A stretch of DNA of 64,000 nucleotides, from NCBI GenBank assembly GCA_037127315.1, contig JBBBDQ010001617.1, positions 254,501-318,500 of the forward strand. Direction: 5' to 3'. The number at the start of each line of letters is the position of its first letter. Positions within the stretch are counted from its first letter, which is position 1. Below, piece by piece: positions 1 to 11,689 of the stretch. The stretch comes from Ascarosepion bandense. Lineage: Eukaryota; Mollusca; Cephalopoda; Sepiida; Sepiidae. The notes beneath the pieces were generated by a model. It searched no databases, was not told the origin of the DNA, and was given only the letters and a program-made list of their open reading frames with translations. Both the position numbers and the translations under genes were made by a program.

Positions 1-240
1 CAGCTAAAGTCCTTGGGACATATAACAAAGAAGGAGGGTTTGGAGAATCTGATACTCACAGGTCAGATAGAGAAAAGGTAAGACAGGAAAACAGCATGTG
101 ACGTACTTGACTGGCTTGAACAAGTGGATGGCAGAGAAGGGTTTCAGTGAGAGAGAGAGAATTAGTTGTGCGCTTGCCAAAACTGACCCTGATATTGATA
201 CACTGGTTCACAAGAAGCAGCATCACCCTTCTCACTAATT
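1..240 (+). pseudogene. Non-LTR retrotransposon ORF2 3' fragment
   Basis: Translation gives LGHITKKEGLENLILTGQIE, then after a frame change YLTGLNKWMAEKGFSERERI and a stop after KKQHHPSH. This resembles the region after the reverse transcriptase in LINE-type ORF2 proteins (GHI-R---L-----G-I-G-R...L--WM). The frame is disrupted near 85-110. The fragment is truncated by the window edge. Confidence 0.55.
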
Positions 241-527
241 TAATTCTGAAGTAGAAGAGCAAACAAAAGTCCTTTTATTTGTTACTAACCGCTCTCTATA
301 GCTATGCTTAGTTGTTACTAACTGCTCTCTATCCACTTTACTTTGTAGCTATAAGTTTATCAGTATATTTGTACATTTGAAAAATAAATTAGTAAATAGT
401 CTCAGTGTGTTTTAACTGCTCTTTCTCTCATACACATGAGGGGGGAAATCTGGATGGTCGGACTGGGTGTAGGGGGAAATGACAGAAAAAGAGTTCGGGA
501 ACCACTGGTTTAAAGCATTAAGCATGG

Positions 528-716
528 TAGAATATAATATGGAATACTATTGTTATATCTGGTCAGACGACCCTGCTGTTCATCTCAGTGTTCTCGACAG
601 GCTCCAGAGGAGAATCTGCAATCTGATTGGTCCCGACCTGGCAGCTTGACTCCAGCCACTTTCTCATTGGCAGGATGTGGCTTCCCTCTGTCTCTTTTAT
701 AAATATTTTCATGTAG
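528..716 (+). repeat. LINE fragment, jockey/CR1-like, sense copy
   Basis: The translation includes CHIWSDDPAVHLSVLDRLQR and RICNLIGPDLAA, which match the C-terminal part of the reverse transcriptase frame at 4144-5079. It carries stops and has no 3' end. It abuts an inverted copy of the same segment at 717. Confidence 0.7.
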
Positions 717-935
717 CATGAAAGTATTTATAGAAATGGTAAAAAGAAGCTATATTATGGTAGTGAGAAAATGACTGAAGCACAGAGATGCCAAGTCAGG
801 ATTAATAACATTACCAATTCTTTGAATTTTATCAAGAATCTCTAAAGAGGAGTACCAGACCATATGTGGCGGCAATATTCAAAGCATAGACAAATGGTAG
901 ACTTTAAATACATAAGATCGATTCAGGTGAAAAAA
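717..935 (-). repeat. LINE fragment, jockey/CR1-like, inverted copy
   Basis: This is the reverse complement of the same LINE segment as 528-716, from the ataaatactttcatg end to the ttcacctgaatc region. With its neighbour it makes a head-to-head palindrome centred near 716. Confidence 0.65.
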
Positions 936-939
936 AAAA

Positions 940-1318
940 TTGTCTAGCATAACACTGGAAACAAAGTGCAGATTAGAACTAAAAGATTAAAATTTGGAAT
1001 TTTGCTTAGATTAAAAACATAAATGAGACTTGACCATGAGTTGCCAGAAAAATCAATGATCTTTCTATACAAAGCCATCAGAGTCAAATGTCAAATAATA
1101 AAACTCAGATTTAGTTTTAACATCTCTTCTATTAGGTTGCATGTTGCAACATTTCACAAATATTTTAAAGAATGCCTTTTCTACCTGTTTTATGAATATC
1201 ATAAATGGCTGACAATGATAAATATCAATACTCTGTACCCAGTGCAAGAGCTATTTTAAACCCTGGAAGACTGGGATCATTCTGTTAAGCTTTTTGTCAC
1301 TAGTTAAACTGACCTGCT

Positions 1319-1352
<34 letters not shown>

Positions 1353-3270
1353 GCCCTTCAAACCACATTTGTCCAAATTGAAAGATATTGATTATTAATT
1401 TTTTTTTTTCATCTTTTTAGAAGAGTAGGTTCCTGTTCATAATACAAAGCAAGTGTCAAATCAAACCTTGATTTTTGAAGAGTTATCTGCACATTGTTTT
1501 TATTTACAAATGTCAAATCTGAGATTGTGTTTCTGTCATTGATACCTGTATACTACTGATATCATCTTTACAAATTCATAACAGTACACCAATGATGTAA
1601 GCTCAGTTTTAAATTTGACATTTGTAAATAAACACAGTGCAAATAACTAAAAGAAAATTTTTAAAAATGTAGGGAATCATTATCAGTTTAACATTGTATT
1701 TGAAAATGACTTAAAAAGAAAATAGATATTTTTCAATTTTGACAAATGCAGTGGTTTGAAAATTATCTCATTAATGCTAATCTAAAAGAATTATTTTAAA
1801 AAAAATTCTTCACTACTTTTCCCACAGGGACCAGACATTTTCAGTAGTGCCAACTTTCTTTTGAACTTTCCATCTTCTGAGGAAATCCATTAACACATCA
1901 GATACAGACATTCTCACAGAATAATGTTCAGAAAGCAAATCTCAAGCAAACTGGGGGAAAAAAAAAAAAGAAAAAAAAAAGGAAATCTGATTTTTGCCAG
2001 AAAATTTCACTAAAGAATACAACCCAATATTCGGCTATTTGCAACAATCTGTTTAATAGGGGTGAAAAGATTTATTTTCTTTTAAATCACTAGATGACTA
2101 GAGAAGATACGAGTCACGTCAGTGACAAGTTGCTTTTCTTCTAATTTCAACAGTTATCTCCCTTTATCGAATCAGTCTCAACAAAATGTGACCTTCACGT
2201 GCATCTAGTTAAACATGACAGGGATATTCAATTTAGAAATTTATTATAAACAATAACGTTCATTTATTTTTATTTTTTTTTAAGTTTTCATTCTATAGTT
2301 TTGATTTGCTGAAAATAGAAAATGAGCTTGGATTAAACAAATGTAATTAATGATGGTGATTAGACCATTAACAAAATTAAATTTGGACGAGATTTTAATC
2401 ATTATCATTTTTTAAACAACTATGTGCATGTGAATCATGCTTTCAGATTGCTCTCTTTTAAAGATGAAAATGCCATATTGTTTGAATTACAAATCTTATC
2501 ATGCAGGTAACTCACCAATAGAATTTAATTGTAGCAAAATTGACTAAACTTATGTTCAAAACCTGAAGAGAGCATATCCATTTATTAAAGATTTTTATGA
2601 TTCCCAAAAACAAAAATAAGAGAAGAGTCTTGATAAATTACTCATGTTTCATAAATCCAGATCTCTTCAAAATAACATATGGCACTAAACAATGTAAAGT
2701 CAGAAAAAAATAAAAACTATGTAAATTGGAGTGCTGAAAAATTCTTCATCCAACCCACTTTCCAAAAATGAGTTTATAACCACACAAAATACTGTATATA
2801 GGAAGTTGGTCAGACTGAGAAATTTTCTGTCCTCACCATTTCAAGTTGTCAGTTTCTTACAATAAGCATTTTCAGAATTTTCTGATCAACGTCTCTTTTA
2901 TTGTTGCTTTTTGTTGAAATATTCAGGTTAATGAGCAGTAAGCGAGCAGTATAGATTAAAAACTACAATAGTTCTGGACAAGACCCAAGCTTGCACATTA
3001 CCTCCTTGCCCAACATGTCTCATTGATCCGAAAAGACAGGTAAATGAAATATCTAAATGCAAGTTTAAAAAAGGATCAGAAGCAGTTTCCTTAACAGCCG
3101 GAGGATGGAAAACCATCTGACTGTTGAAAAAAAGTACAGAAAATCAAAGACAAACTTAACACCCAACAAAAAAAAAAAAAAAAAAAAAAAAAAATTCAAT
3201 TAGAAAAAACAAAAAAAGGAAAGAAAAAAGGAATAATGCTTGTGTGTGACGTAAACAGATATCCAAGAAA
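940..3270. other. AT-rich flank without recognised gene
   Basis: AT-rich DNA with homopolymer runs (A30 near 1330, A24 near 3170). A 25-nt block (tcaaatttgacatttgtaaataaa type) occurs in both orientations around 1500-1640. I see no coding exon. Confidence 0.4.
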
Positions 3271-3339
3271 ACTCATTGCGACTACACCAAATCTCTATGT
3301 ATGGTGACTGTCTAAGCATATCTTATATGTGGCACAAGG

Positions 3340-3440
3340 CCGAAACTATGGAGCAGCCAGTGAGGATCGAACTCACTATTTACTCATAATGGATCTAGTA
3401 AGACAAGCTTACTAATCATTACACGATGTGCAAGTGCCCA
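3340..3440 (-). repeat. tRNA-headed SINE-like fragment
   Basis: On the minus strand a B-box-like GAGTTCGATCC sits in a T-arm with a GTGAG/CTCAC stem. It is preceded by a weak A-box and an anticodon-arm-like region. Likely a tRNA-derived SINE head; family not recognised. Confidence 0.4.
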
Positions 3441-3919
3441 AATTTCTGTATGATGCATGTGTGTCTTCAAAAGTTGTTTATATATACATATATATATTGT
3501 AATTTTGTTATCATAATGGTTTATAAAGGCATAATATCACTACACAAACATTTTCATGTTTCAGAACAAAACTGTTCCTTCTTCAGGTGATATGTTAAAA
3601 TAAAACATTTTAAAATATCACCTGAAAATAACAAAATTAATATTATACTCTGTATCGAGTACTCTATATAAAAGTAAATGTTTGAACAGTGGGTTTTTAA
3701 TCTACATGTTCATTCACTTTTTTTTTTAATCGTTTCACCCCGAGCAAGGCAGAAATGCCACTGATGTGCAGGGGGCTACATAAGTGTAAAAAGATTAATT
3801 AGAAAAGAGTGAGGAGTACAAACTAGTTAGAAAGGAACAATAGAAAGCTGAGAAAGCAGGTGCGATGACAGATACATAGGTGGAGAGAAAGGGAAGGTTA
3901 TACAGGGGTGGGGAGAGAG

Positions 3920-4210
3920 CTAGAGTCCAGTGGTTAGTAGATGAGTATTGACTTTGCATTTAAATTTCTGGAGGTTGTAGCCATCAGGAAAGCAAGAATA
4001 CGGGAGCGAGTTCCACAGGCGGGAAGTGCGAGAGAAGAAGCTGTAGGAGTAGAATTGTCGTCTGCATTTGGTTAACCTGACTGTGAATGGGTGGGACCCA
4101 GTTGCCAGTCTGGTTGCATGAGTAAACACCTGTTGAGGAGGCATCAGTGACTTAAGTTCGTCTGAGCAGAAGCCATGAAAGTATTTATAGAACAGAAAAA
4201 GGGAGGCCAC
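3920..4210 (-). pseudogene. C-terminal part of the LINE ORF2, frameshifted
   Basis: The frame reads LFLFYKYFHGFCSDELKSL then FTHATRLATGSHPFTVRLTK, SFFSRTSRLWNSLPYSC and FKCKVNTHLL, followed by a stop. This R-WN-LP...FK...L pattern is the usual C-terminus of CR1/jockey-type ORF2. It overlaps the RT frame in another phase, which shows a single indel. Confidence 0.8.
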
Positions 4211-5079
4211 ATTTCGACGATGGGCAGTCGAGCCGCCAGATCAGTACCTATCACATTACAGACTCTCCTTTGGAGCCTGTCAAGAACACTGAGGAGAACA
4301 GCAGGGGCACCTGACCATAAATGGCAGCAGTACTCCATGCACAGACGGATGGTTGACTTGTATATATGCAGGATGCATTCAGGTGGAAAAAACATCCTGG
4401 ATCGACATAGTGACCCAACCTTCTTAGCAGTATATTTTGCTATGGATTCAATATAGTGGTTCCATTTGAGGTCTGAGGACAGGGTAAGTCCGAGGAGGCG
4501 TAGTGTATTACTCTCCGGGAGAATCGCTTGATCCATGCTTATGGGAGGCAGGAGAGGTTGCCTGTAATGGTTGACAGACAACAGCTTGGTCTTAGATGAA
4601 TTGAAGTTGACAAGCCATTTCTTGCCCCAGTTCACCACAGAGTGTAGATCCCGTTCAATATCAGCAGCGAGATTATGTCTGTCCACCACGACAGGTTTCT
4701 TACTGGTGCGGGAGTATATTGTAGTGTCATCTGTGGAGATGCCTACTTGGGACTTGATCTCATCTGGGAGGTCGTTGATGAAAATAAGGAAGAGCGTCGG
4801 GCCCAGGATAGAGCCCTGTGGGACACCAGCATTCGTGCTGTAGGACAAAGAGGCACGCCCATTCAAAGCGACCTTCATTTTGCGGTTATTTAAGAAAGAT
4901 TGGATTAGGTCAAGCAGGCGACCGGTAATACCATAACCGCATAGTTTGCATAGGAGGCCAGAGTGCCAAACCCTGTTGAAAGCCTTGGAGATGTCCAGAG
5001 CAACCGCGCAAGCCTCGTCAGACTCATCAAGGGCCTGTAGCATGTTGTACTCCGTTACGGTTGTTAGCAGGTCGGCCAT
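4144..5079 (-). pseudogene. Reverse transcriptase of the LINE
   Basis: The 311-codon frame shows RT motif A as AVALDISKAFNRVWH and motif B as GVPQGSILGPTLFLIFINDL. Motif C reads ISTDDTTIYS, so the usual Tyr of Y-x-DD is Ser. The thumb region follows (WLVNFNSSKTKLLSVN, LRLLGLTLSSDLKWN). The endonuclease domain and the RT N-terminus are missing. The frame shifts near 4195-4210 into the frame that holds SRLWNSLP and the terminal FKCKVNTHLL. Such enzymes copy LINE RNA at the target site; this copy is dead. Confidence 0.85.
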
Positions 5080-5105
5080 GGACCTGGCAAAGTGGACTTT
5101 TCTGT

Positions 5106-5106
<1 letters not shown>

Positions 5107-5142
<36 letters not shown>
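5107..5142. repeat. (TA)n microsatellite
   Basis: About 18 TA units lie between the truncated LINE and the tRNA-like palindrome. Confidence 0.95.
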
Positions 5143-5143
<1 letters not shown>

Positions 5144-5329
5144 GGAAATTAACAAATTTTAACGAAACTTGGTTATAAGCAACCGACAATTTGTAATGAA
5201 TTATTTTGAACATTATTTTTACCGATACTCGTATTTAAGTAGATATTCTGTTTTTTCAATTAAACAGTATTTTATATTTATATCTACCGGCCTGATTATT
5301 TTACGATAAATTTTATTGCGAAAATGTGT

Positions 5330-5423
5330 GCTATCCAGCAGGATTCGAACCTGCAACCCCTATTTACATAGGGGAACCTACCATTTGATCTGGTACTGTC
5401 TTAACCACTCGACCATGAATAGC
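5330..5423 (-). ncRNA. Class II tRNA-like structure, copy 1
   Basis: This 94-nt cloverleaf pairs GCTATTCA with TGGATAGC (8 bp, one G-U). The D stem is GTC/GAC, the anticodon stem TACCA/TGGTA with loop GATCAAA, and the variable arm CCCCTAT/ATAGGGG. The T arm is GCAGG-TTCGAAT-CCTGC. A box TGGTCGAGTGG and B box GGTTCGAATCC are consensus, so a Pol III promoter is intact. Loop positions 34-36 read TCA, but position 33 is A rather than U, so normal decoding is doubtful. The body resembles Leu/Ser tRNAs. Confidence 0.7.
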
Positions 5424-5669
5424 CTCTTGATCAGACAAGGTTTTTATCATGCTTATGTAACACAATTTTCGATCTACCGTAAACAAACCAATATCTGCTC
5501 TGAAATGTATCGTAATGTCAACAACTGTAAACATGTTACGGAAATTAACGAATTTTAACGAAACTTGGTTATAAGCAACCAACAATTTGTAATGAATTAT
5601 TTTGAATTATTATAATTTTATTATAAATTGTGTTATATAAGCATGATAAAAACCTCATCTGATCAAGAG

Positions 5670-5763
5670 GCTATTCATGGTCGAGTGGTTAAGACAGTAC
5701 CAGATCAAATGGTAGGTTCCCCTATGTCAATAGGGGTCGCAGGTTCGAATCCTGCTGGATAGC
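5670..5763 (+). ncRNA. Class II tRNA-like structure, copy 2
   Basis: This inverted partner of the unit at 5330-5423 has the same 94-nt fold. It differs in the variable-arm loop (GTCA for GTAA) and before the T arm (TCGCAGG for TTGCAGG). All stems and the A and B boxes are intact. Confidence 0.7.
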
Positions 5764-5882
5764 ACACATTTTCGCAATAAAATTTATCGTAAAATAATCA
5801 GGCCGGTAGATATAAATATAGAATACTGTTCAATTTAAAAAACAAAATATCTACCTAAGTACGAGTATCGGTAAAAATAATG

Positions 5883-5884
<2 letters not shown>

Positions 5885-5932
<48 letters not shown>
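5885..5932. repeat. (TA)n microsatellite
   Basis: About 24 TA units flank the right arm of the palindrome. Confidence 0.95.
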
Positions 5933-5937
<5 letters not shown>

Positions 5938-6795
5938 CAAAAAACGGATAGAACATGTGCCCACACTGACAAACAAGAAATTTTGGTTAACTTTTCTAAT
6001 TTACATCCAAGTAAATGCATGTTCAAAGTCACTGAACATATCAGGTTAACTACTTCCATTTTCCCCCGATAAGAATAGGAGTATGCACTGCAATTAGTTA
6101 TACAACTCATAACAACCAGTCAGTGAAGCTTAGAGACTAGAGAGAGGATAATTTCACGTATATGCTATGAAGAGAAGATGCATTCCTGATAGACAGGTAA
6201 TACAGGCCCTGGTAAGATGACAAACTTGTGAGTCAAGACAGACTTTTCTAACAACCATTTACTTTCCTTTTCAGGGCCAGTGAGAAGGCATGTAACATTT
6301 CTAAAAAAAATTTTTTTTTTTTTGAGAGAAAAAAAAAAGAAAAAAGAAAGAAAGAAACTTCATCTATGTTCTTCTGACTTCTGATTTTTTTATTACATAT
6401 ATTTGAGTAATATCTGTACAAATAGATACTACTCAGGCAGACCACATATTTTGGTAAACCTAAAAAGTGCAAATACTGTCTCGGGAACTGGGATTTTTGC
6501 CCCTATTTCTGGTCAATATCAAAATCAGAAAAAAAAAAAAGTGCAGACTTTATCCCTTGTTTCTTTGTCTTTAATCAAACTTTCGTAACCTTGCTAGAGT
6601 TACTAAATCACATCATCAGTTCCCTTTATAATCTTATCAGGTAAAATGAAACTCAATGTCAGTTTTATAACTTCTACATTAGCAAAGTCACAGATAAAAG
6701 TATGATTATGCCTTTCAACAATACAAACTTAGACACTTATTCTTCTCCAACTCTACACTCCCTAATAACTATACCCTTATATATATAATAGAACT

Positions 6796-6894
6796 TAATG
6801 AGCCAGACGAACCTACCTAAGTTTCTCCTAAACAGATCGTCAGGAAAAGCTGGCCAGTTTAGGAGAAACCTAGGTAGGTTCGTCTGGCTCATTA
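6796..6894. repeat. Hairpin with 38-bp arms
   Basis: Arms 6796-6833 and 6857-6894 are reverse complements with one mismatch (taatgagccagacgaaccta and its complement). The 23-nt loop is tcgtcaggaaaagctggcca. Confidence 0.9.
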
Positions 6895-7147
6895 GGTTTG
6901 ATTAAGTTCACTCTACCTTTGTATTGAGCGCTTTTTGTTAGATGGTTACTCGTATCAGGTTTTTTGTCTTTTTTCTTTGGGCTTCGTGCTGATTTCTATC
7001 CGAACACTTTTGACAAACTTTCATGTTCTAAGGTCTTTCTTTTTTTCTTTTTTAAACTATTTTTTCCTTCATTCGAAAGTTATCTGAGTATAGGGCACGT
7101 ATGGATGGAATAATATTCCTTATCCAAAGAAATTTAAAATAAACCAC

Positions 7148-7202
7148 ATCACTTGACAAGACACAAGAAGTGTCGAAACAAAATAGCTACTTTTGTAGTG
7201 AT
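7148..7202 (+). ncRNA. Hammerhead-like ribozyme motif, U3-A8 variant, copy 1
   Basis: Stem I pairs ATCAC (7148-7152) with GTGAT (7198-7202). Core strand one is TTGACAA (7153-7159). Stem II is GACAC/GTGTC with loop aagaa. GAAA is at 7175-7178. Stem III is CAAAA/TTTTG closed by A-U, and the cleavage triplet is GTA (7195-7197). Compared with the consensus CUGANGA, C3 is U and G8 is A, which keeps the known 3-8 base pair. The rest of the core is intact. Confidence 0.6.
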
Positions 7203-8627
7203 ATTATAACATATCCAAGTTATAATTTCTGAATATATATATATAAATTATGTATGTCATGTGATTCCAGCAGCACAGTACCACTAATTACTTGAGAAAA
7301 ACGACACCTGAGTTTACTCCCTGGCAATCAAAGTTCGAACACAAGTGTCGGCAGTGACACCTTTTTTCTATGACACAAATTTAGGCATGTCAAGAATTTA
7401 TAAACCATTTTTTTTTAAAGTAGAGACTGAATATAGCTGAAAACTGATTTTTCAGTGGAAACTCTTGTACACAACTTACATCTGTGGATGCATTGTAGAA
7501 ACTGTGTTGACACAATATTCCATTTTGATAGAAGGAAAGACAAGAAAAATTCATCTTCCATGATAATTTTCCTTGTACCATATAAAATTTAACAAAAACA
7601 ACAAATTTACAAAACTGTTAATTATAATGAGAACCAAAGAAATAATTTTTTTCAAAAGTTTAAATTAAAAGAATTTATACATATTCATATATAAAATTTG
7701 ATTTTTTTTTCTTTTCTTTCTTTTAAATAGAAAACATGATAGTTCCTGGGATTTTGATGTTTTTTTTTTTTTTGTCTTCTCATAATTGTCCATTGCCATT
7801 CATCAAAGATTTCACATGCCATACAAGACACGAAACAAATAATGACAACCAGTAAAAACCAACATCACAGATTTGGTGTTTTTCATTCATCAACGAAACA
7901 TTTTCACCCCACAATTAAACTTTCATTCATGTACCATCTGTAATATTCTTTTTTGCATTCATTCACTTTATTTTTTTTCAAATCATTTAATAATTTTTTC
8001 CTTTTTTTTTTACAAAAATGTTTTTCTTCATTACTTTTATTCGCCCACTTTTTTTTCTCCTTTTAAATTTTTAGAAAGAAATAAAAAGAAATGAACTCAT
8101 AATTCTTGATTATTCATTGTTCATAACAGTGAAGCGATTTTTTGCTCTCTTAAATGAGGTTTGTTAAATTTTTTTCTTGGGTCTGTTCAACCTAATAAAG
8201 CTTTTTGACTTAACATGATTCAGTCTAATCCTTATTAATTAATATTTTTAATAAAAATTATTTCTTTAAAAAAGAAAAACTTTAATTTTATTTTATGATC
8301 CTTTCTATTATCAAAATGCAGTGTCATTGGAACAGTATTTGTCCATTCTGTATTTTGATTAAAGAGTTGTCTCCCTTATCATGACATCTTTCCACCCAAA
8401 TCCTTAAGTATTTCTTTTTCAAATTTCTGATTATTTTTCATCACTAATTTTTTCTTTCACATTTGTTTTTTTTTTTTTGCTGCTCAAAAGAGCTTATTTC
8501 TCCATCAAGCAAATATGTTTTGGTCTGTCAAAAAAAAATAAAAAATAAAAAAAAGATAAAAAATAAAATAAAAACTCCTCCCATGCCCTACTTTCTCCTC
8601 AAGCCCAGCTAATTGGACGGACAAAAG

Positions 8628-9425
8628 TCAGCTGACCTTTGCAGAGGTAGACACTGCCTGAATGACACTGCTGCTTTGTGTGTATGAATTTAATGATAGT
8701 AAAGGCATTGACGGATTTGCTCCCATTCCAGAAACTGCATTAGCATTTGAAAAGGGAAACGATGACGTTATTTCGTAGCTTTCTCTTGCCAAATTTGAAC
8801 CGAATACAAGGTGACTATTGGCGCAACTGTTTTCTCCAGAGGCGACATCTCCCTCTGAACCCTTGTTAATCAGCAGATTTAATTCTGTTATCTGCTTCTG
8901 TAAAGTGAGCACCTCCTCTACAAGTAAGCACTGCTGTAGATAGAGGGACATGCGACCACCTCCATTGATCTGTCCCGGATAGAGCCAACGAGTATAGCAC
9001 TGAGACCACAACTTCAGCAGGGCAATGTCCGTTTGTGGGTAAAGCAGGTTTTCTTTTTCCAGAGACATCAGTGCCTCATCTGTACATCCCAAGGGGTGGC
9101 AGCAGGATTTGGTATTGTAGATAACATATAAGGGGTTGTAAAGAAGACTTTGGTCATGTCCTTCCAATAGATTTTTCCACTTCCAAATTGAAGGCAAGCA
9201 GCTGATTCTTCTTTGGGATTGGTTTGGGCTCTGGCGCTGCTCGTTCCAGAATTTCTTCTGGTCCAAGCTCTCCTGGTGCTGGCTGTTGAAGAGGAACGTA
9301 TGAAAGAGGCCTGTATGGATGCTGTCCCACAAGATAGTCAGGTATGTCTCAGAGAACTCAAAACTCACAGGAAATTGTGAGATAAGTTGCCAAGCACAAT
9401 CCAGAAAGAGAAGGAACACAGGAGA
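8628..9425 (-). CDS. MTMR10: MTMR10-like terminal exon j (C-terminal domain and stop)
   Basis: This last coding exon is 798 nt, enters in phase 0 after a T-rich acceptor ending tttcag, and ends at TGA (8628-8630). It encodes SPVFLLFLDCAWQLISQFPV, FEFSETYLTILWDSIHTGLF and HTFLFNSQHQ, then a divergent insert, then IALLKLWSQCYTRWLYPGQI, a leucine-rich helix (VEEVLTLQKQITELNLLI) and a Ser-rich tail with SSFPFS. Both the helix and the SSFPFS tail have counterparts near the end of MTMR10. Reverse-complement AATAAA signals occur downstream around 8036 and 7971 as possible 3' UTR ends. Confidence 0.92.
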   Translation of the reverse strand, partial: SPVFLLFLDCAWQLISQFPVSFEFSETYLTILWDSIHTGLFHTFLFNSQHQESLDQKKFWNEQRQSPNQSQRRISCLPSIWKWKNLLEGHDQSLLYNPLYVIYNTKSCCHPLGCTDEALMSLEKENLLYPQTDIALLKLWSQCYTRWLYPGQINGGGRMSLYLQQCLLVEEVLTLQKQITELNLLINKGSEGDVASGENSCANSHLVFGSNLARESYEITSSFPFSNANAVSGMGANPSMPLLSLNSYTQSSSVIQAVSTSAKVS

Positions 9426-9448
9426 CTGAAAAAAAAAAAAAAAAAAAT

Positions 9449-9483
<35 letters not shown>

Positions 9484-9498
9484 CACACACACACACAT

Positions 9499-9532
<34 letters not shown>

Positions 9533-11651
9533 AGGTTGAAGTCAATAGCCAGTCTGTTTCATGCTGGGGTGGTAGCACCTGTTTAGGTCCAAGCTATGGG
9601 CAAATAGTGACTTCCTTCCAAGAAAAACATAGAAGTATCAAAATACATTTTTATATAAAAAAAATTACCAACTATAACTCCTTATATATTTAACTGAAGC
9701 CATAAAATTAGGTACCTCCACAAAAAAAAAAAAAAAAAATCACTAATAAAACAGCATGAATGAAGAAGGTCCCAAACTTAATAATGTTTATATTATTAAG
9801 AGGAAAGATCAAAATAATTTTTAATTATTTTTAAAATTTTTTTAATCCCTTCTAACATGTTCAAATATTTTGGCAGAAAATCTTTTGATTTGAGTTAGTG
9901 GGTAACCAAAAAAAACCAATTGTTTACAATTTTCGTTGACAAACACATTAATTTAGAAATTCTTGCAAAAATCAAATAATTGTCGGATTTTAATGAAACT
10001 TTCAGTACTCATTCATAAATGAATTAAATTATTTTTTAAACTCTTTTTTTTTAAATCTTGGTAAAAATACTTTTTTAACACAGAACTCATTAGGGAATAT
10101 AAATCATCTATTTTTTTTATTTTAAATTTACGACCTTTATCTGAAAATCTGAGTGAAATAAAAAATACAATAGAACTGATATTTAATTTGATAAGCTTTT
10201 AATTGCTTGAATAACTGATAAAAATTAAGGACATTATAGTCTGAAGAAAAGAAAATTTCAATAAGTAATGAAATTTTAAAAGAATTATTTTCAGTTTTTT
10301 TTTTGTTACAATAATTTATAAAGTTTTAAAAATATTTTTAAAATCTTTAAAGAACTGTTGCGGTTAGATTTTTAGTTAAGAATTGATGATTGCCTATCAA
10401 AAATTGAAAAGTTTAATAAAAATCGTTTTGCACTCATATTTTTTAAATAATTTAAACTTTTTTTTTGTACATTTGATTTTTTTTTTATTTCTATGTGCAA
10501 ATTAAAAGGTTAGAGTTACCAAAAAAAAAAAAAAAATTGGCACAATTTCGTCACTTATAAACACCATACATTTTTATCTCTTATCAAGAACCTGTCAACA
10601 ACTTTGTAATTTACAGCATGGATAGGTCAAAAAAGTTAACAAATCGGTGATTAAAAAAAAAAAGTAATATTTGTGCAAATCAGATTAAAATAAAATTTGT
10701 TAAATTTCTAAAAATAATACGTCACAGATGTATATTTTATTTTTGCAAAATTTTTTAAAACTGAGAATTAACTTTTGTTTACAAATGTGTCAAATTGCTC
10801 AAAAATGGTGACAAAATTAAAAAATTTAAAAAATCTAAAACTTTTATATTCCAATCAATATAATTTCTGTTTGAAATAAAACAGAGTATTTTGCTTACTG
10901 GAAATATTAAATTGAATTTTTTAGCTTTCAATTAAAACTAAAATAAAATTTTAAATAAAACGTTAAAACTAAAAAGTCTTATTTGTAATAATTCCCAACG
11001 GACGTTTCAGCTGCTGGAGGAGTTGTCTGTGTTTCAGAAGAAACCATATTTATTTAGTTATTATTTAGTTATTTAAAAATTAACTATTTTGTTTCGACAC
11101 TTCTTGTGTCTTGTCAAATTTAAATAAGTAACTATGCAGAATTTTTCATGATTTAGTGGAGGTACCAACATAAAATTGTATTTTTTTTTGTTTTTTGTTT
11201 TTAGTTTCAGATACTTATATTTTGGCATTAAATAACCCATGGAGGTGTTGATATGCTGATAAACAAAATCAATCTGTTTCATGCTAAAGCAATCATCAGT
11301 CCTGATGATTGTGTTTAACATGCAACAGATCATTGCCTCTGGCTCTTGATTTCAATGTCCATTTTTATATTCACATTTACATGTAAAAGCAGACAAATAT
11401 ACAAGCACATTGAAGTCAACACTTACAAGCATCAGTGTTTCATGTGAGACAATTGTCAAACCATGTGTGTTGTTTTTACAATGAATAAACTATCCGAACT
11501 CATCTCTAAATAACTTAAAATCACAGACAAAGCAATACAATAGACGACTCACAATGCTTCACTGTTCTTTATATATATATAAAAATCATGCAAAAACAAT
11601 GCACATGGCCTGAGGATTGCATTTAGCACCTCTAGGTGTTGACTTCAATGT

Positions 11652-11689
<38 letters not shown>

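Larger units (their letters stand above)
3718..5098 (-). mobile_element. Non-LTR retrotransposon (jockey/CR1-like), 5'-truncated
   Basis: The 3' end is at the plus-strand T run near 3720, with a tail reading ggggtgaaacgatt then A. The body has a reverse transcriptase frame at 4144-5079 and, shifted in frame, its C-terminus at 3920-4210. The 5' end stops at a (TA)n tract at 5107. The same 3' end (cccctgca-atcagtggca ... gtgaaatgatt-An) recurs in more than ten fragments in this window. Confidence 0.85.
5143..5884. mobile_element. Palindromic foldback element with two tRNA-like units
   Basis: The left arm (from gaacattatttttaccgat at 5208) is the reverse complement of the right arm, which ends in atcggtaaaaataatgttc near 5884. 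Each arm contains a class II tRNA-like structure. The centre (5440-5660) is also an imperfect palindrome. A 65-nt block at 5143-5207 is repeated directly at 5540-5605. (TA)n tracts flank both ends. A deleted relative sits at 38347-38594 and a more distant one at 42180-42320. No protein frame is present, so it is non-autonomous. Confidence 0.8.
6110..8600. other. AT-rich 3' flank of the MTMR10-like gene
   Basis: No coding exon seen. The stretch holds a 38-bp-arm hairpin (6796-6894), a degenerate hammerhead motif (7148-7202) and many T and A runs. The part nearest 8600 is probably MTMR10-like 3' UTR. Confidence 0.45.

Noticed and set aside
5330..5763. Genuine selenocysteine tRNA gene
   Set aside because: UCA and the 13-bp acceptor/T stack fit, but the D stem is 3 bp rather than the long Sec D stem, U33 is absent and the body follows Leu/Ser. 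Called tRNA-like only.
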